From the NCBI GenBank assembly GCA_935421135.1, contig OW285191.1, positions 9,537,700-9,601,699 on the forward strand: a stretch of DNA of 64,000 bases, written 5' to 3'. This DNA comes from Bugulina stolonifera. Lineage: Eukaryota; Bryozoa; Gymnolaemata; Cheilostomatida; Bugulidae. Of the stretch, positions 1 to 12,506 are shown piece after piece; position 1 is the stretch's first letter; every line of letters starts with the position of its first letter. Under the pieces are notes generated by a model that saw only the letters and a program-made list of their open reading frames with translations, searched no databases and had not been told where the DNA came from. The position numbers and the translations under genes were made by a program.

Positions 1-108
1 GCAAATTTTATATTTAAACCAGATTTAAAACCAAACTATTTATTTACAGAGCATTCTATAAAATTTTAAAAACTTAACAAGTTAGTTCATTTTTGCTAAT
101 ATCTTTAG

Positions 109-1802
109 ATTCTTTATGGATAAAGTATGCACTACTCAACCTACTGGCAATAATCTATACTGGAGCTGGAATGTCCGTCTCTATTAATACACAACCAATC
201 AGCAACGAGAAAATTTGGGCGAGCACTGGCACCGTTTTCAGGTATACATTGCTAAACAGAATTACTTTTTTAAAAAATAATCCTAGAATCTAAACCAATA
301 TTTAAAACTAAAAGTTCGAGTGAATACAGAGGAACATTTTTTGTGGGAGTATTATGTAGAATACTAAAAGTATGAAAGGAAGTTTGTAGGCCAAACTAGT
401 TGGTATTCTTTTAATTTATTTGCAGAGAAAAAAGAGAAATAAGAAGGCATAATTACTTCTACGACCGTATACCAGCCCAAGATATTGGCACTTTCACATA
501 CAACCTGGAAGTTCAGCTGGCACAAAACATTAAATTGCTGATGCGAAGATTTGTAAGTAGTACCAGACTAAAGCTATATACATGTACGTCATGGATGTAC
601 AATGTGCGTTATATTCTAACATACATAATTATATGCATTGTATATATAGTTTTATAGTGCAATATCATATTTCAGTTCGAATATAATATATTAGTGTACA
701 GTGTTTGACAACAGTCATATAGGAGTGTTAAATATATTTTCTTGAATTTTCCGCATAAGGTTGACAACGTTAGGAATTGTACATATTACAAATTGTAGAG
801 GCTAGAAACATACAAGACAGTTACTCTAAACCTTGTCCTTATTGTAGAAAAGTACAATGCTGAGAGATAATTATGTTGGCAGATCGCCAAGTTGTCCAAC
901 GCTGCAACACATGACAGTAAGTTAAAATAAAATCCGGTAAAATTTTAGCAGGTACTAAAATGTGCTAGCAGGTACTATAAGAAATTAAACAAACTCAACT
1001 AGGAAAATAATTCAAAGTTTATATAATACTTATAGTGGCCTAAGTAACAATTTGTTGTATATTATCAGCTTGGTGATGGAAGAGCTATCATATTCAAAGC
1101 AAAAAAAGCATATTGCATGCTGGAGAATGCCAGCGACGCCATGAGCTATGCTACTTTACCTGCCATCGATAGCATTGCTAAACAAGCCAAGTTTAACACT
1201 ATGGATAATCTAAAGGAAGCATGGAGTACTATTGGCGATGCAATAGGCTCAAGATACAACGACATCACCTGTAGCGCCAATAAGGTAGGTTCATGACTGT
1301 TGTGGACGTGCAATTTTTTCATGAATAAAATATCAAAAGTGAACACAAAACAGTGAAAGTTATTTAAGTAGTTGCATATTTTTGTGTTTTATTACTTGGT
1401 GGAGCACTGAAGTTGATAGAATATACAACATTTTGAATTGGAACAAAAAATCTACGTTATATATGTGTGTGATCCATGTCATGCGAATAAAGTCAATTTA
1501 TCTTGACATTTCAGCTAATAAACACGTGAGTGGGTACTCTGCCATTGATACTAATCTTTGTCACAGATTATGAGCTGTAAAGAGAGTGATATTGTATCTA
1601 GAGACCAGAAACCTTTTTTTACTAACAGTGAATTATAAACTATTTGTAGTTTCGTAATCCCTGTGAAAGTGGCCCAGGAGTCAGCACAGGATGTGACTAT
1701 GACCAGCTACTTAACATACTCAAGTTATTCTGCTGTACTGTGAAAGAATACAAGTGTAGAGGTAGTGCAGCGTGTAGATATACCTGTGATATGACCCTAT
1801 AA
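109..1802 (+). CDS. Secreted cysteine-rich protein of unknown family, paralogue 1 (5' partial)
   Basis: Coding exons are 109-241, 426-552, 848-916, 1069-1284 and 1650-1802, with GT-AG borders and matching phases. The ATG plus one base must lie in an exon before position 1, as in the downstream paralogue. With that exon the product would be about 233 residues. The first exon in view encodes a hydrophobic signal-like segment. Exon 2 carries a basic stretch (REKREIRR) just before the conserved block HNYFYDRIP, which looks like a propeptide cleavage site. The rest has about ten cysteines, ending in a dense C-terminal cluster (LFCCTVKEYKC). I recognise no family. Two predicted helical stretches with disulfides would fit a secreted ligand, but that is inference. 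The exon lengths 133, 127, 69 and 153 are identical to those of the gene at 6669-9615, so the two arose by tandem duplication. Confidence 0.75.
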
Positions 1803-2408
1803 CGAGTAGAAAATTGCAGTACAATACCATAATATAAATGATGTACACATATATTATACTTGTATATGATTATAGGCTATAAATCTACATCTAGAACGAT
1901 TCACTCTTGTGATATTATTATATTTTAAATAATTATAGCTATGTCTTATCCAGACCCCCAGCATTCAGAGTAGACATATTGATATGTTGTTTATTTTTGC
2001 GAGGAGCATCTGTAATACCAGTGACACTACATCATGTATAAAGTAAAACCAGCAGTACAATGTAGTGGATGTGCTTTAAATATTGATGACTGTAGCATGT
2101 TCATTATTGTGATGTTTATAGAATTTTGGCATGGTGCTTTTACTGTCTTTGTTATCTAGCCAAAAGCTGTAATTATTTATTCATTAATTTATTTTTTAAT
2201 TTATTTTCTAAATGAAGGACTGTAATGCTAATACTGCATTGTTAAAACCGCATGATCTTATTTACGTATATTATTTCAAGTTGTATTACGGCATAATTTA
2301 TTATCTACATGTACCATGAGCATGTAGCTACAATGTATTTATATAACATTATTATGGACTGGTGGCTAGCATACCAAAATTCAAGAATTATATCATTTTA
2401 TTTGTATA

Positions 2409-2414
2409 AATAAA
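2409..2414 (+). terminator. Candidate polyadenylation signal of secreted paralogue 1
   Basis: AATAAA about 600 bases after the stop codon at 1802. It is the first perfect signal I noticed downstream, so the 3' UTR would be long. Confidence 0.35.
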
Positions 2415-3185
2415 AACTGAAGTTTCCACAAGAAATTAATGCTTTCATTAATTGTGAACTATGATTATGTGAATATGAATCCAGAATGCTCTGCTATGTA
2501 AAATACACTTTATTTCTATAACCAACCCCTGATTGCAGAAACAGTAGGACAAACATACATACAGCTGTATCTTGGAAAATAACAGAATCACACATTTGGA
2601 GGTTCTCCGTGACACAGTTCAATCATGTACATACAGTATGTACACGCAAACTCTTCTTTTGAACAGGCTGATAAATTCTAAATTGTTATTTAACTAACTA
2701 ATTAAATCGTTATCTGACATCTGGTAACTTGGTCAGGTCACTTTTCCGGTGAGACAAATTTGAGAAATCGATGTTTCGAATAATTTTGATCCTATTATCT
2801 TGGGTGTAGGGAATATTGTTCCCATCTTCCTTGCGAGAATGTGGTGTCTGGTCTACACTTCAATTACGCTTCATAGAATTCTAATCTAAATGTGACAGTT
2901 TTCAATCCATGTTTCATAGCCTACTTACATGTATGTATAACTTTCTTCCTCAATAATGTTTGAGCATGTAATAGAAAATATTTCGCAGTTCTCACATTAT
3001 TTTTTCTTGTTTTGTACAGCATGTAGCAAAGTACACAAGTATATAGTTAAATGTAGGTCATACTTGTGGAATAATATACTTGTATCAGTGTGTATGCATA
3101 ACATGTGTTAATTATTGCTAGGAATTGATGAGTGGCCATACCATAGATTTTGTGGAGGGGTTTATATAGCTTGGTCTGCCATAAT

Positions 3186-3220
3186 GGTCAATGTTGACCC
3201 AAGCTGGTCAGTCATTGACC
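3186..3220. promoter_or_regulatory. Cluster of four GGTCA/TGACC half-sites
   Basis: GGTCA, four bases, TGACC, six bases, GGTCA, five bases, TGACC. Inverted GGTCA half-sites are the kind of motif bound by nuclear receptors. Spacers of 4 and 5 bases are not the classical 3, and function is unproven. Confidence 0.25.
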
Positions 3221-6200
3221 AGTTGCTTGTATTTGGTTTCATTGCATGCTTATCAAAGGGGAATGTCTGCTTTACTAGATACTACAAGAGGCACAAGCCA
3301 AATTCATTCCATAATATATTTTCTTCTGTACATGCAGCACGCTTTTTATAATTGTCCATCTAGTGTATAAATCCGAGTTATCACTATCTGGTATAATAAT
3401 ATTATTTCATGTGCAAACCTTATAACAATTAATTATGGGCATTATAATATAACATAATGTTACCCTGGCGTAGGACTTTACTGGTGAAGAGAGTGTAGTG
3501 CAACTTAAAGTTGTAACCCAGCAAATGAATATTATGGTTAATTTACATGATTGTAGAAGTTTATACAAAATTTACATTTTTTCCTCTGATGCTTGCAACA
3601 ACAAAAGCAGGAGATGTTTCCTTTTAGATTTATTCTATCATTCAGTAGCCCTAACCACATTCCTAAAGTGCAGAGATCTAATGCTATGAATTTTCCCCCC
3701 AAATCTGTGGAATAGGGAAACATTGCAGTCTGTATCTTTCATATTGCAGTCAGTATTTTAATCCAGGAGAAAGCTAAGAGAATTCAACTACATGTAAGCA
3801 CACAATATACAATTGTACCTTAGGCCTACACTGACATAACTGTATCTTACAGGTATACATGTACATGAATATATGAACGAGATTGATAATAATATTGTCA
3901 GTAGATGTCAATAACAATAACAATAATATGACCTTGTTATGGTAATGCTACATAAGATTGCTGTAATGTAGGTGTTAATGTACACTGTAGTGTCACATGG
4001 AAGGAAGTTGACAAGCTGTATAATTTAAGTGCGCTATATAATAGTATAGGCTATAATTATCCACCAGCTGCCACTAAATTAGCAAGTAGTCAGCATAACA
4101 TTGCTACCTACAAAGGACATAACTATACAACATGTACATCAAACAAAGGTAATAATTTGTAGAAATAAAACTGTGAATGTACTCTTTTGCCAGTCATACA
4201 ACTATTTGAGAGATAAGTTGTTGTTTTTATACAGAGCGTTACGCATAACGGAATGCATAATTGAACCAGGAAATCTATATATAGAAACCATAAAAACTAA
4301 TGACAGAATTAAAATCATATTTTCAAATTAAATTCAATTGCATAATCATACTCGAATTATACAGTAATACCTGCATAAAAATATGTAAAAACAGAATAAT
4401 AGTATACATTTGGACATGTAGGCTTATTTTATAACACACCGTACATGACCAAAAGTTGTGTAGTCTATATGCTTCAAGTGAGAAAAAGTTATTTATTTTT
4501 AACACTATATATTATTTTTTCATGTTTAACCAGCACCATAAAGTATTATTTAGAGCAGCAAATGGTGAAACGTAAATGGATGGTGAAGATGAGGAACAGT
4601 GGTAAGAAACATTGTGAAAGCAAACAGTTTTAAAAGTTAGTATAAGCTATGAATTAAAAATTGAAGCGTGCTTTCAAGGGAAAACATTATGTGTCTGTAA
4701 GGTTAGTATATTAACCTTTTGTATGTGAATTCATCTGAGTGAAATTCGCACCTTTTTTGACAATTACACTGTATACACAATGTATATTTTATTGCTAGCA
4801 AATATAAATTCCTTACCTAAAAAGCATCATAAAAAATATATTCACATATTTTTTAGTTTGACAATAATAAGGCGTCATTTCATAGATTAGACATCGTTGG
4901 TAGTAACATTGTGATGCAAATTGCTGTTTTCAGAGCACCAATATTGTTACATTTTTAAATGTAATACTTCTATGTAAAAGACTGCTGGGTGTCTCTTACA
5001 AGCTTACTGTAGCCTATATGGTTAGTCTAGTAACTTTTGGAGTGTTTCAGAAATCTGTTGTAAAAAAGAAAAGCTACGTGTACACATATGAAAATTATCC
5101 AAAGCAAACAGCTCGGGCATATAACAACATCTGAGAATTAAATAGCATGCATAGAAATTATGCTTTTTATGTTATTATAGAAAATTGATAGTTAAGGCAA
5201 TAATGTTATGACCTGTAATAATACAGGTCTATAGAATATGAACATTATGTCTTGTAGACTTGTTAAATGCATGTAACATCAGTTATATTTGTGCTGAAAT
5301 TCACACTACAATTTACTGCCTTGCATAGTTAATTTATTTAAAATCATGAGTCACTAAAACTGAGGGAGATGAATATACATGTAACAATTTTAAATGCTTG
5401 GGCTCACTAATTGACTGTAACAAAAAATTTTGTAGGCATGGAATCGTAAATTCTGTTTGTCAAGTTCAATCAGGAGGAGGAAGAATAATTATTTCTATGT
5501 GGGAAACTGTGTGCTAATTATAGAACATGAATTGCTATAATTAACTCTGGAATACTTGTGGGTTTTCAAACAAAAAAGCAAATTATTCATGATTTAGTTT
5601 GAGTGTCTAGAAACGCGGCCATCCAACTGCACCCCTCACTCACTGACAAAGTAATTGTCTTCCGCAGGAATAGGCTAGGCCTGTTGTAGGCCATTCACTT
5701 TATTTGCGATACGACCATTAGTATTTTAAACAGTTGATCAGATTGGAAATATAAAATCATAAATAATAAATTAGTATACAAACTGAATCTCAACAATAGT
5801 GTCAAGAGAATACTTATACATTTTGTATAACTAATTTTGCTAAAGATACAAAAATGAACCAACATGAAAAATATCAAGTGCTCTATAATTACACACTACA
5901 TACTATGTGATATTCAGTACTTCAATGTAGGTCGAAATGCAAACAATTTGTCAGAGCTATACCATACATACATGTAGGATTTGTGACTCTTACGTGAGAA
6001 AAATTATATAAAACGAGTAATATTCATAAGCGCAGTAATTATTACAAAATTATTTTTACTTACAATATGTCCTTAGAGCTATCTCACAGTAATTAAATCA
6101 ATTTTGTGATGTTTTGCAACATTATTGTAATTATTTTACATTTTATAATTATAAATTTATTTTTAATATAATTGTTCTTGAAACGTTGCCTTTACCTTGC

Positions 6201-6668
6201 CAAATTATGCAACACATAAATAGGTTAACTTAAAGTATCGAATTTATCACACAAGCATATCATTCATAATATGTGTACATGTACGCTATGCATGTATGCT
6301 ATGCACTTAGCATGCCCCTAACCAGGTCAATAGGTCGACAATCGGTATTGCCGAATTTCCTTAATTCATAGTCAAACAAAGAAAACGCAGAAACGCACCA
6401 AACTACAATATTATATTCTAGAGCTAGACAACTCATTGCATCAATTAGTTTTAATTACTAAATGATATTTCTAGAAGAAAAACAAAAATTATTAATTGCA
6501 TTGTACATGAGTTTGAATCATAAGAAATGAACTTAAATTTAATATATAAAGCCGTCCACTGTGTTGTAACTAGCCATTTAATATCTTTTACTCGTTGAGT
6601 TGTAAAATCAAATTATTTACTTTTCTCGAGTCAAAAACTTTTTCTATATCTATATCTATATCTGAATA

Positions 6669-9615
6669 ATGGGTGAGTTCGTGCGACTCTGTGGCATAAT
6701 TTTTAACTGTGTAAAGGAATACAATCTTTTGATGTAATCACGGCCATTTTGGACTGTACACATAGTGATTGGTCATAATTTTAAGATTATGTATGCACAT
6801 CAAACCTTTTTTGCATTCAAAAGTGAAAACACCTTATCACTTTTTAGAGAAAGTATATTGAATAACGGTATTGAAGTTAACATGCTATACAACATGGCTC
6901 TTTTTAATTTTTAAAAATGTATTTGTTTCCTAAATGTTCACAAAAATTGATATTTTGCAGATTTTCTGTGGAGAGTAAAAATACTGTGTCTGATAACAAC
7001 AGCATCTGTAGTAGTTACTGGAATGTCTCTCCCAGATGTTGGGAGCTCTGCAAACTCTGAGGATCCAGAAACCATCTCTGGTAAACACACCAGGTAACCC
7101 ACATTAGTCAACTAGATTTACATGTATGAAATGCACTGAAGGAGTGCACATGTCATTAATTATAGCAGTAGCTAACCAATGTGGAAAACATGCATGTACA
7201 GTACACGCAAAATTTGACAACTCCATGAGCAGTTGTGGCCGAGTGGTTAAGGCGATTGACTAGAAATCAATTGGGCTCTGCCCGCGCAGGTTCGAATCCT
7301 GCCGACTGCGAAGCGTTTTGTTTTACTGCAAATAATCATGTAGAGTTTATTTTCACGAGACGACACACTACTACACTGCAATAATGTTATTTACAAACGG
7401 TATATTACTGCTATAAAATTGCTACACAGGCATGGTTGAAAGTTCTTTAGCATTTCACAGCTTTGTGCTCTAACATGGCAACAACACCAATAATAATGTG
7501 TTTCAAGTACATATACTGTATTTAGGATTTATTATTATTTTCATTTGTTTAAAGGGAAAGAAGACAAATCAAGAGGCAGAATTACTTTTATGACCTCATA
7601 CCTGCTGAAGATATCGCTACTTTTACACATAATCTCGAAGTTCAACTTCCAGCTAACATCAGAGTTCTGATGCAATCTTTTGTAAGTATACAGTAGGTAC
7701 TGCTGGATGAAATTATTTAAATTAATTAGAATTTGTCCAAAGATTTAACAAGAATTTTTCCAAAGGGACCAAGATTACATAAAATTGCACATGTAATGTG
7801 ACCCATTGTGAAAAAAGATAATTATCATAACAATTAACAGATTAAGTCATCTGATTGTAGAAGACTGCAATGCTAAGGGAAGACTATGTAGGCAGATCTC
7901 CCAGCTGCCCAACACTCCAAGATATTACCGTAAGTTGCACTAATATCATAACCTAGATAGACTAATATTATACTACACACCGAGTACATTATTTTAGCAT
8001 TTTAGGGACAATGAAAACATTATATGCACACCCAATGTTGGTTGCCCAAACATAGCATGGGTTCCTGCCTGTAAAATTTACGCATAGAGGAATTAATTTT
8101 TTCTTGTTGTATAGGAACTCAAGCTTAACATCAACTGTCAAGGGTCTTCAGAATTGACATTTCTTGGAAAACACTAGTTTTATACCCTAAAGATGTTAAC
8201 ATCTGTTTCTTTGACAGAATTACTATCATTGTACATACCGCATATTATATTAAGTTATGCACATGTAATATTGTAATGCTTGTAGATATGTATGATGATA
8301 TAGATACATCTACAGTGCATTTTTTCATTACTCAAAGTTTGATAAAATTTGTTGTCTGATATACAGGTTGGGAATGGCAGATCTTTTATTTTCAAAGCCA
8401 AGAAGACGTATTGTCTGCTAGAGAATCCTAGTAATGCCATGAGTTTGGTAACTATTCCTTCAGTAAACGCTACTCTCACCAGGTTTACTATAATGCACTA
8501 TTTGGAAGAGGCGTGGTCTACTGTTGGATACTCTATTGGCTCATGTACTTACAACAATATTGACTGTACAGATAGAAAGGTGAGTACCTCACCTACTGGT
8601 AGCAGATTCGCTACAGAATGGTTCATAACTCATAAGGATTCCAGTGGAAAATAACAAATATGCAGTAAAACATTATTTATACTTGAAACACAGATTTCAC
8701 CATATTATTACGAAGTCAAATGAAATTATAACCAAATTCACTCATTGTAAACCAAAGAAGGGTGGAGTTGCTGTACCTTACTAAACCCCTTTTACAAACC
8801 TAGGCTAAGCATTATAAACCTAGGCTAAGCATTATTGACATCATTATACTACATGTAGTTATAATCAGTAATATAATATAGTTATGCAGCGCTATATGTA
8901 CAATAGTGACACCCGTATTAAATAGTGTTCAATGGCAGAACCAGGGCACAAATAGTACATGCTTATGCAATTGGTGTTGTAGTACAGATATTGTCAATAA
9001 AGATTCATGTATAATATTATATTGTGTGCAAAAATTGACGGTTTCTGGAGCATTTTAAAGCATAAAGTAACACAGACAACATAATACTAATGACAGTCTG
9101 GTCCAGCTTTGCCTGTTGAAATCCAGTCTACTGGTACTAACGGTCTTCAACTAGATACAAAGGCAAAATAATTGAAAGGAAATTGATGCAAGAATGGAAG
9201 TGTCTAAAACAATGCTCTTATCAAAAAGTAGCTGCACATTGTTAGAGTTAAATTTTTTGTCACCCTATTAATAAGTTATGTGACCAATTTAGCATGCTCA
9301 TATTCTACAAACAAAAATCAGGGGTAAATATTTCAATAGATAATAGATAATCAATAATAATATCAGCTTAACTCTAGCATCATTTTTAATAAGAGATAAA
9401 AATTAATAAAGCTTGTTTTCACATGTGCTTGAGATATAATATTGTTGGTACCTGTGTTGTAGTTTCGTAACCCATGCAGAAATGGACAGGGAATCAACAC
9501 TGGATGTGACTATGATAAGCTACTTAACATACTCAAGTTATTCTGCTGTACTGTGAAAGAATACAAGTGTAGAGGTAGTGCAGAGTGTAGATATTCCTGT
9601 GATATGATCTTATAA
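6669..9615 (+). CDS. Secreted cysteine-rich protein of unknown family, paralogue 2
   Basis: Six coding exons: 6669-6672 (ATG plus one base, donor GTGAG), 6961-7093, 7555-7681, 7861-7929, 8367-8579 and 9463-9615. All phases join, giving about 232 residues. The N-terminus MDFLWRVKILCLITTASVVV is a clear signal peptide, so the product should enter the secretory pathway. A basic run (RERRQIKR) precedes QNYFYDLIPAEDI and may be a prohormone-convertase site. About eleven cysteines follow, most near the C-terminus (FCCTVKEYKC). Exon sizes match the paralogue at 109-1802 except exon 5, which is one codon shorter. A tRNA-Ser gene sits in the intron 7094-7554. I do not recognise the family; a cytokine-like or growth-factor-like ligand is a guess from the signal, basic-site and cysteine architecture. 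Confidence 0.8.
7229..7310 (+). tRNA. tRNA-Ser, anticodon AGA
   Basis: An 82-nt cloverleaf with a long variable arm, as serine tRNAs have. The acceptor stem pairs GCAGTTG with CGACTGC (one G-T pair), with discriminator G. The A box is TGGCCGAGTGG, the B box is GGTTCGAATCC, and the anticodon loop is CTAGAAA with anticodon AGA. There is no intron. It lies in sense orientation within an intron of the secreted paralogue 2 gene. Confidence 0.95.
8796..8835. repeat. 20-bp direct duplication
   Basis: Two adjacent identical copies of AAACCTAGGCTAAGCATTAT in the last intron of the secreted paralogue 2 gene. No role is evident. Confidence 0.8.
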
Positions 9616-10066
9616 GACACACAACTTGTAATATGACCATGCATGCAATTAGAAGATATCACAAGTCTGTCATATGACAGTGGTATACTGTATCTGTGAT
9701 TTTAGGGCAGTGCATATCGCGGCGCATAGACCCATGGGTATGTGTAGGTACACTCTGTGCAACCTGGTATATCCTAATTTCTAACACTGCATGAGTATAA
9801 CTGTAATGTGTAAATTCATGTAGCCTACCTGTAGCAGCATCGTAACTTAGTAACCTATTCCTGTGATATTATACCCTGTATGTACAATCTACATGTAGCA
9901 CAAAAGCATGGGTATTTATAAAATATGAATAGTATTATAGTATGTATTGTATATTATAATATTATATACATCACACATAATATTAGCGCCATGTAGTCTT
10001 TACTGACCCACTCTGATGAGGATATTTTCGGCTGCAGAGTTTCACTAAAATTATTTCTTCTCAGGG

Positions 10067-10072
10067 AATAAA
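10067..10072 (+). terminator. Candidate polyadenylation signal of secreted paralogue 2
   Basis: AATAAA about 450 bases after the stop codon at 9615. The long 3' UTR would parallel that of paralogue 1. Confidence 0.35.
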
Positions 10073-10368
10073 ATTTTTATAATGTTTGTATTTATTTATA
10101 CTGATTCATGATGCTATTTATTTAAGCAAATTGCTGTGATAAAAAGTTGTTAATTAATGTTATATTTTGGATAATTTTATATTATAAAAAAATAGTTAGA
10201 TATAAGTATACTCATTAAAGTAAATAAAAACAAGCTACTGTAACAGTTCAATTCACTGTTCAGTCTGACAATTTACTGATTTGTTGCTTTTCAGAATCTA
10301 TTTAGCACCACAATAGATCAAAGTGACAGCATAATGATTTGTTAGGTTGTTAACAATGGTGTACTGGA

Positions 10369-10614
10369 AAAGGAGCAGCCGTGGCCTAGTGGTAAGGGCT
10401 CTGGACTTCCATGTGGGAATCCCAGGTTCAATTCCCATAAGAGTCATTGGTGGTGTTAAGAAGAGCATCCAGCCACAATTGCTCCTGTGCCTCATATAAT
10501 ACTTTGTCATTGGTGAAGTGCCTTCTCCACCCCAAATTAGAAAAAACGCAGATCTCTTTAGGTCCTTGCTTTCTTACCTGGGATTAATAGTGGGAAGTAA
10601 AGTTGGTAAGTTTT
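10369..10614 (+). mobile_element. tRNA-derived SINE, copy 1
   Basis: The head resembles a tRNA gene, with A-box-like TGGCCTAGTGG and B-box-like GGTTCAATTCC. The body contains AAGAGCATCCAGCCA and TTGCTCCTGTGCC, shared with copies at 13927-14224 and 35024-35290. It is bracketed by a 19-bp target-site duplication (TTAACAATGGTRTACTGGA) at 10350-10368 and 10615-10633 with one mismatch. It is degenerate as a tRNA and would not fold into a working one. Confidence 0.85.
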
Positions 10615-10968
10615 TTAACAATGGTATACTGGACAAAGAACGGGCCTCCTAATGCTACATGCATTTATTCAAGAAAAAACATAAAAATTTGGCGCGCACA
10701 GATCATAAAGAGAATTGTGGTAAAACATTTTTTATAATATACGTATGTTAACTACATCCATTATGATATTGGCCCGATTGACTTGGTGCGTTTATATGGT
10801 GCTACATGTGTATGTGCATTATATCTATAAAATATATATGCAAGTCATGTAATATGCTTCTAACATGAGGCAATGCGATTCACATTAGGACTAATGTTAT
10901 AGAATCTAGTTATTGGAGGCTATACACTATAGTGCACACTTTATGGTAAATGTATAATATTGACAGGT

Positions 10969-11710
10969 CGCTGGCTTAGTTCTCAAATCAGCTATCTGGG
11001 CTAAACTCAAATGTTGGCAATTTGAAGTTGAATTTTTGAATTGCCATAATTAGGCACCTATTACTTTTAGACAGGGCAGGTGGTTATTATATCATTATTG
11101 GTGTCTACACTACATAGTTGCACAATAATATTGTAATTTTATTATTTCTAATTAGCATAAGTTCAAGTAATTAAAACCACATAGTCCATTTGAACACAAA
11201 TATTGTTAGTTCTCAAAACAGCTATCTGGCTAAAAACAATTGATTTGTAGAGCATTGATGAAACAACAAGTATGTTACACTTGAAATGAGTTCCTCAACA
11301 ATACAGCTAGTTGCATTACATGTTCACTGAGAGTTTATTATAGATTCAGCATCTCATGTTCCACAGTAGAACCAACCCAATCATATTGAACCCGTAATAG
11401 TTCCAGTCTAGATGAGCAATATGAATATTACAGTTTCTGTGCCAATATGACAGTTTTCGCTCTTTTTTTTCTTGGCCAAAGAAAACTTGCTCCCTGGTGC
11501 ACATTGGCTAAATCTTTTAATGTCAGAATTTTTCAATAATGTGACACTCATTGGAATTTTATGGAGTTTGATATGAATGATGCGGGTGATAACAGACTGA
11601 AGATATCTTGGCTGCAATGCGCTCTCAATAATACTGTGTACAGTGTCTATCTCCTGGGTAGTGCTATGACCAGGCTTGGCCAGATAGCTGATTTGAGAAC
11701 TCAGCCAGCG
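10969..11710. mobile_element. Non-autonomous element with terminal inverted repeats
   Basis: A 742-bp element with terminal inverted repeats of about 35 bp, starting CGCTGGCT and containing GTTCTCAAATCAGCTATCTG, with a few mismatches. It is flanked by a 4-bp duplication AGGT at 10965-10968 and 11711-11714. A third, internal copy of the terminal motif lies near 11208-11235. No transposase is encoded, so this looks like a MITE-type element. Its superfamily is not identified. Confidence 0.7.
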
Positions 11711-11783
11711 AGGTAATAAACTGATCGATTTGTTTGTAGTTATCGTTTTAACTGAATCTATTCAATCCTTTCCAGTTGAATAT

Positions 11784-12502
11784 TGTAACAGTTTTAGGGT
11801 TTTGGTACTGTCGTCCTAAGACGACTCCCGAGTCCAAAGTGAAGTGCCTATGAGTGGTGCTAGGCCTTCTCATTACATGAAAGATTAGCAGGTACTAGTA
11901 GTCCAAGAACTACCAAAGACGACCCATTTGTTCCCGAGTCAATGATTGTTTGCTATACTGAGAAAGAGAGTGATCTGACCTAGTAGGCAGTTCATGTTGC
12001 AAGGCCGAGGACCTTAACAACTAGAATGACCTATCTACGGAGTGAAAGTCTCTATATATAAGTATAGAAGTGTCTTTATTGAGATCCAAGCATGAACTGA
12101 GACAACAAACATGAAAACAATGCCCTTTATATAGTAATAGAACTTCCGGAGGGAGTTCCAGTAAAAAGGTCGACGTAGTGTCGTAAAAAGATGACGTAGG
12201 GTCGTTCAGAAATTGCGCAACAATATGGCGGTCGAAAGCCCGAGGGCCGACCCAAAATAGGTCGAGTTTGACAAAAGAGGCTTAAAATCATCTATATCAT
12301 ATGCAAAATCAATATCAAGTATTTCTGAGAGGTCGGGCCACTTTACATGGGTTTCAAAGCAGTATAATGGCTCAGTAATGCATATAAGAAGTATACCGGT
12401 AACATTCAACTACATAGACAATGAATACAAGCAGGTATAATGCAAGGATAAGTATATTATAGTTAGTGTTATGTAGTCGGGAGGCTGCGCGTGACCATTA
12501 CG
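11784..12502 (-). mobile_element. Solo LTR, family A, copy 1
   Basis: Starts TGTAACAG and ends GACCATTACG, flanked on both sides by ATAT (11780-11783 and 12503-12506). On the minus strand a TATATAAA box at 12126-12133 is followed about 46 bases later by AATAAA at 12075-12080, the layout of an LTR promoter and R region. Much of it aligns with the element at 62864-63804. No internal retroviral genes are attached, so it is a solo LTR or a very reduced element. Confidence 0.7.
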
Positions 12503-12506
12503 ATAT

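Larger units (their letters stand above)
1803..6668. other. Intergenic region between the two secreted paralogues
   Basis: AT-rich, with frequent palindromic TACATGTA-type motifs. Only short open frames are present, with no splice signals or coding bias that I can support. A possible polyadenylation signal lies at 2409-2414 and a clustered half-site motif at 3186-3220. I see nothing else. Confidence 0.6.

Noticed and set aside
3115..3351. Small open frame of 78 codons
   Set aside because: No signal peptide, splice context or homology; expected by chance in this length of DNA.
8349..8654. Single-exon gene of 101 codons
   Set aside because: It is exon 5 of secreted paralogue 2 read through its donor into the intron.
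10380..10440. Functional tRNA gene
   Set aside because: The cloverleaf does not close, and the sequence is the head of a SINE with target duplications.
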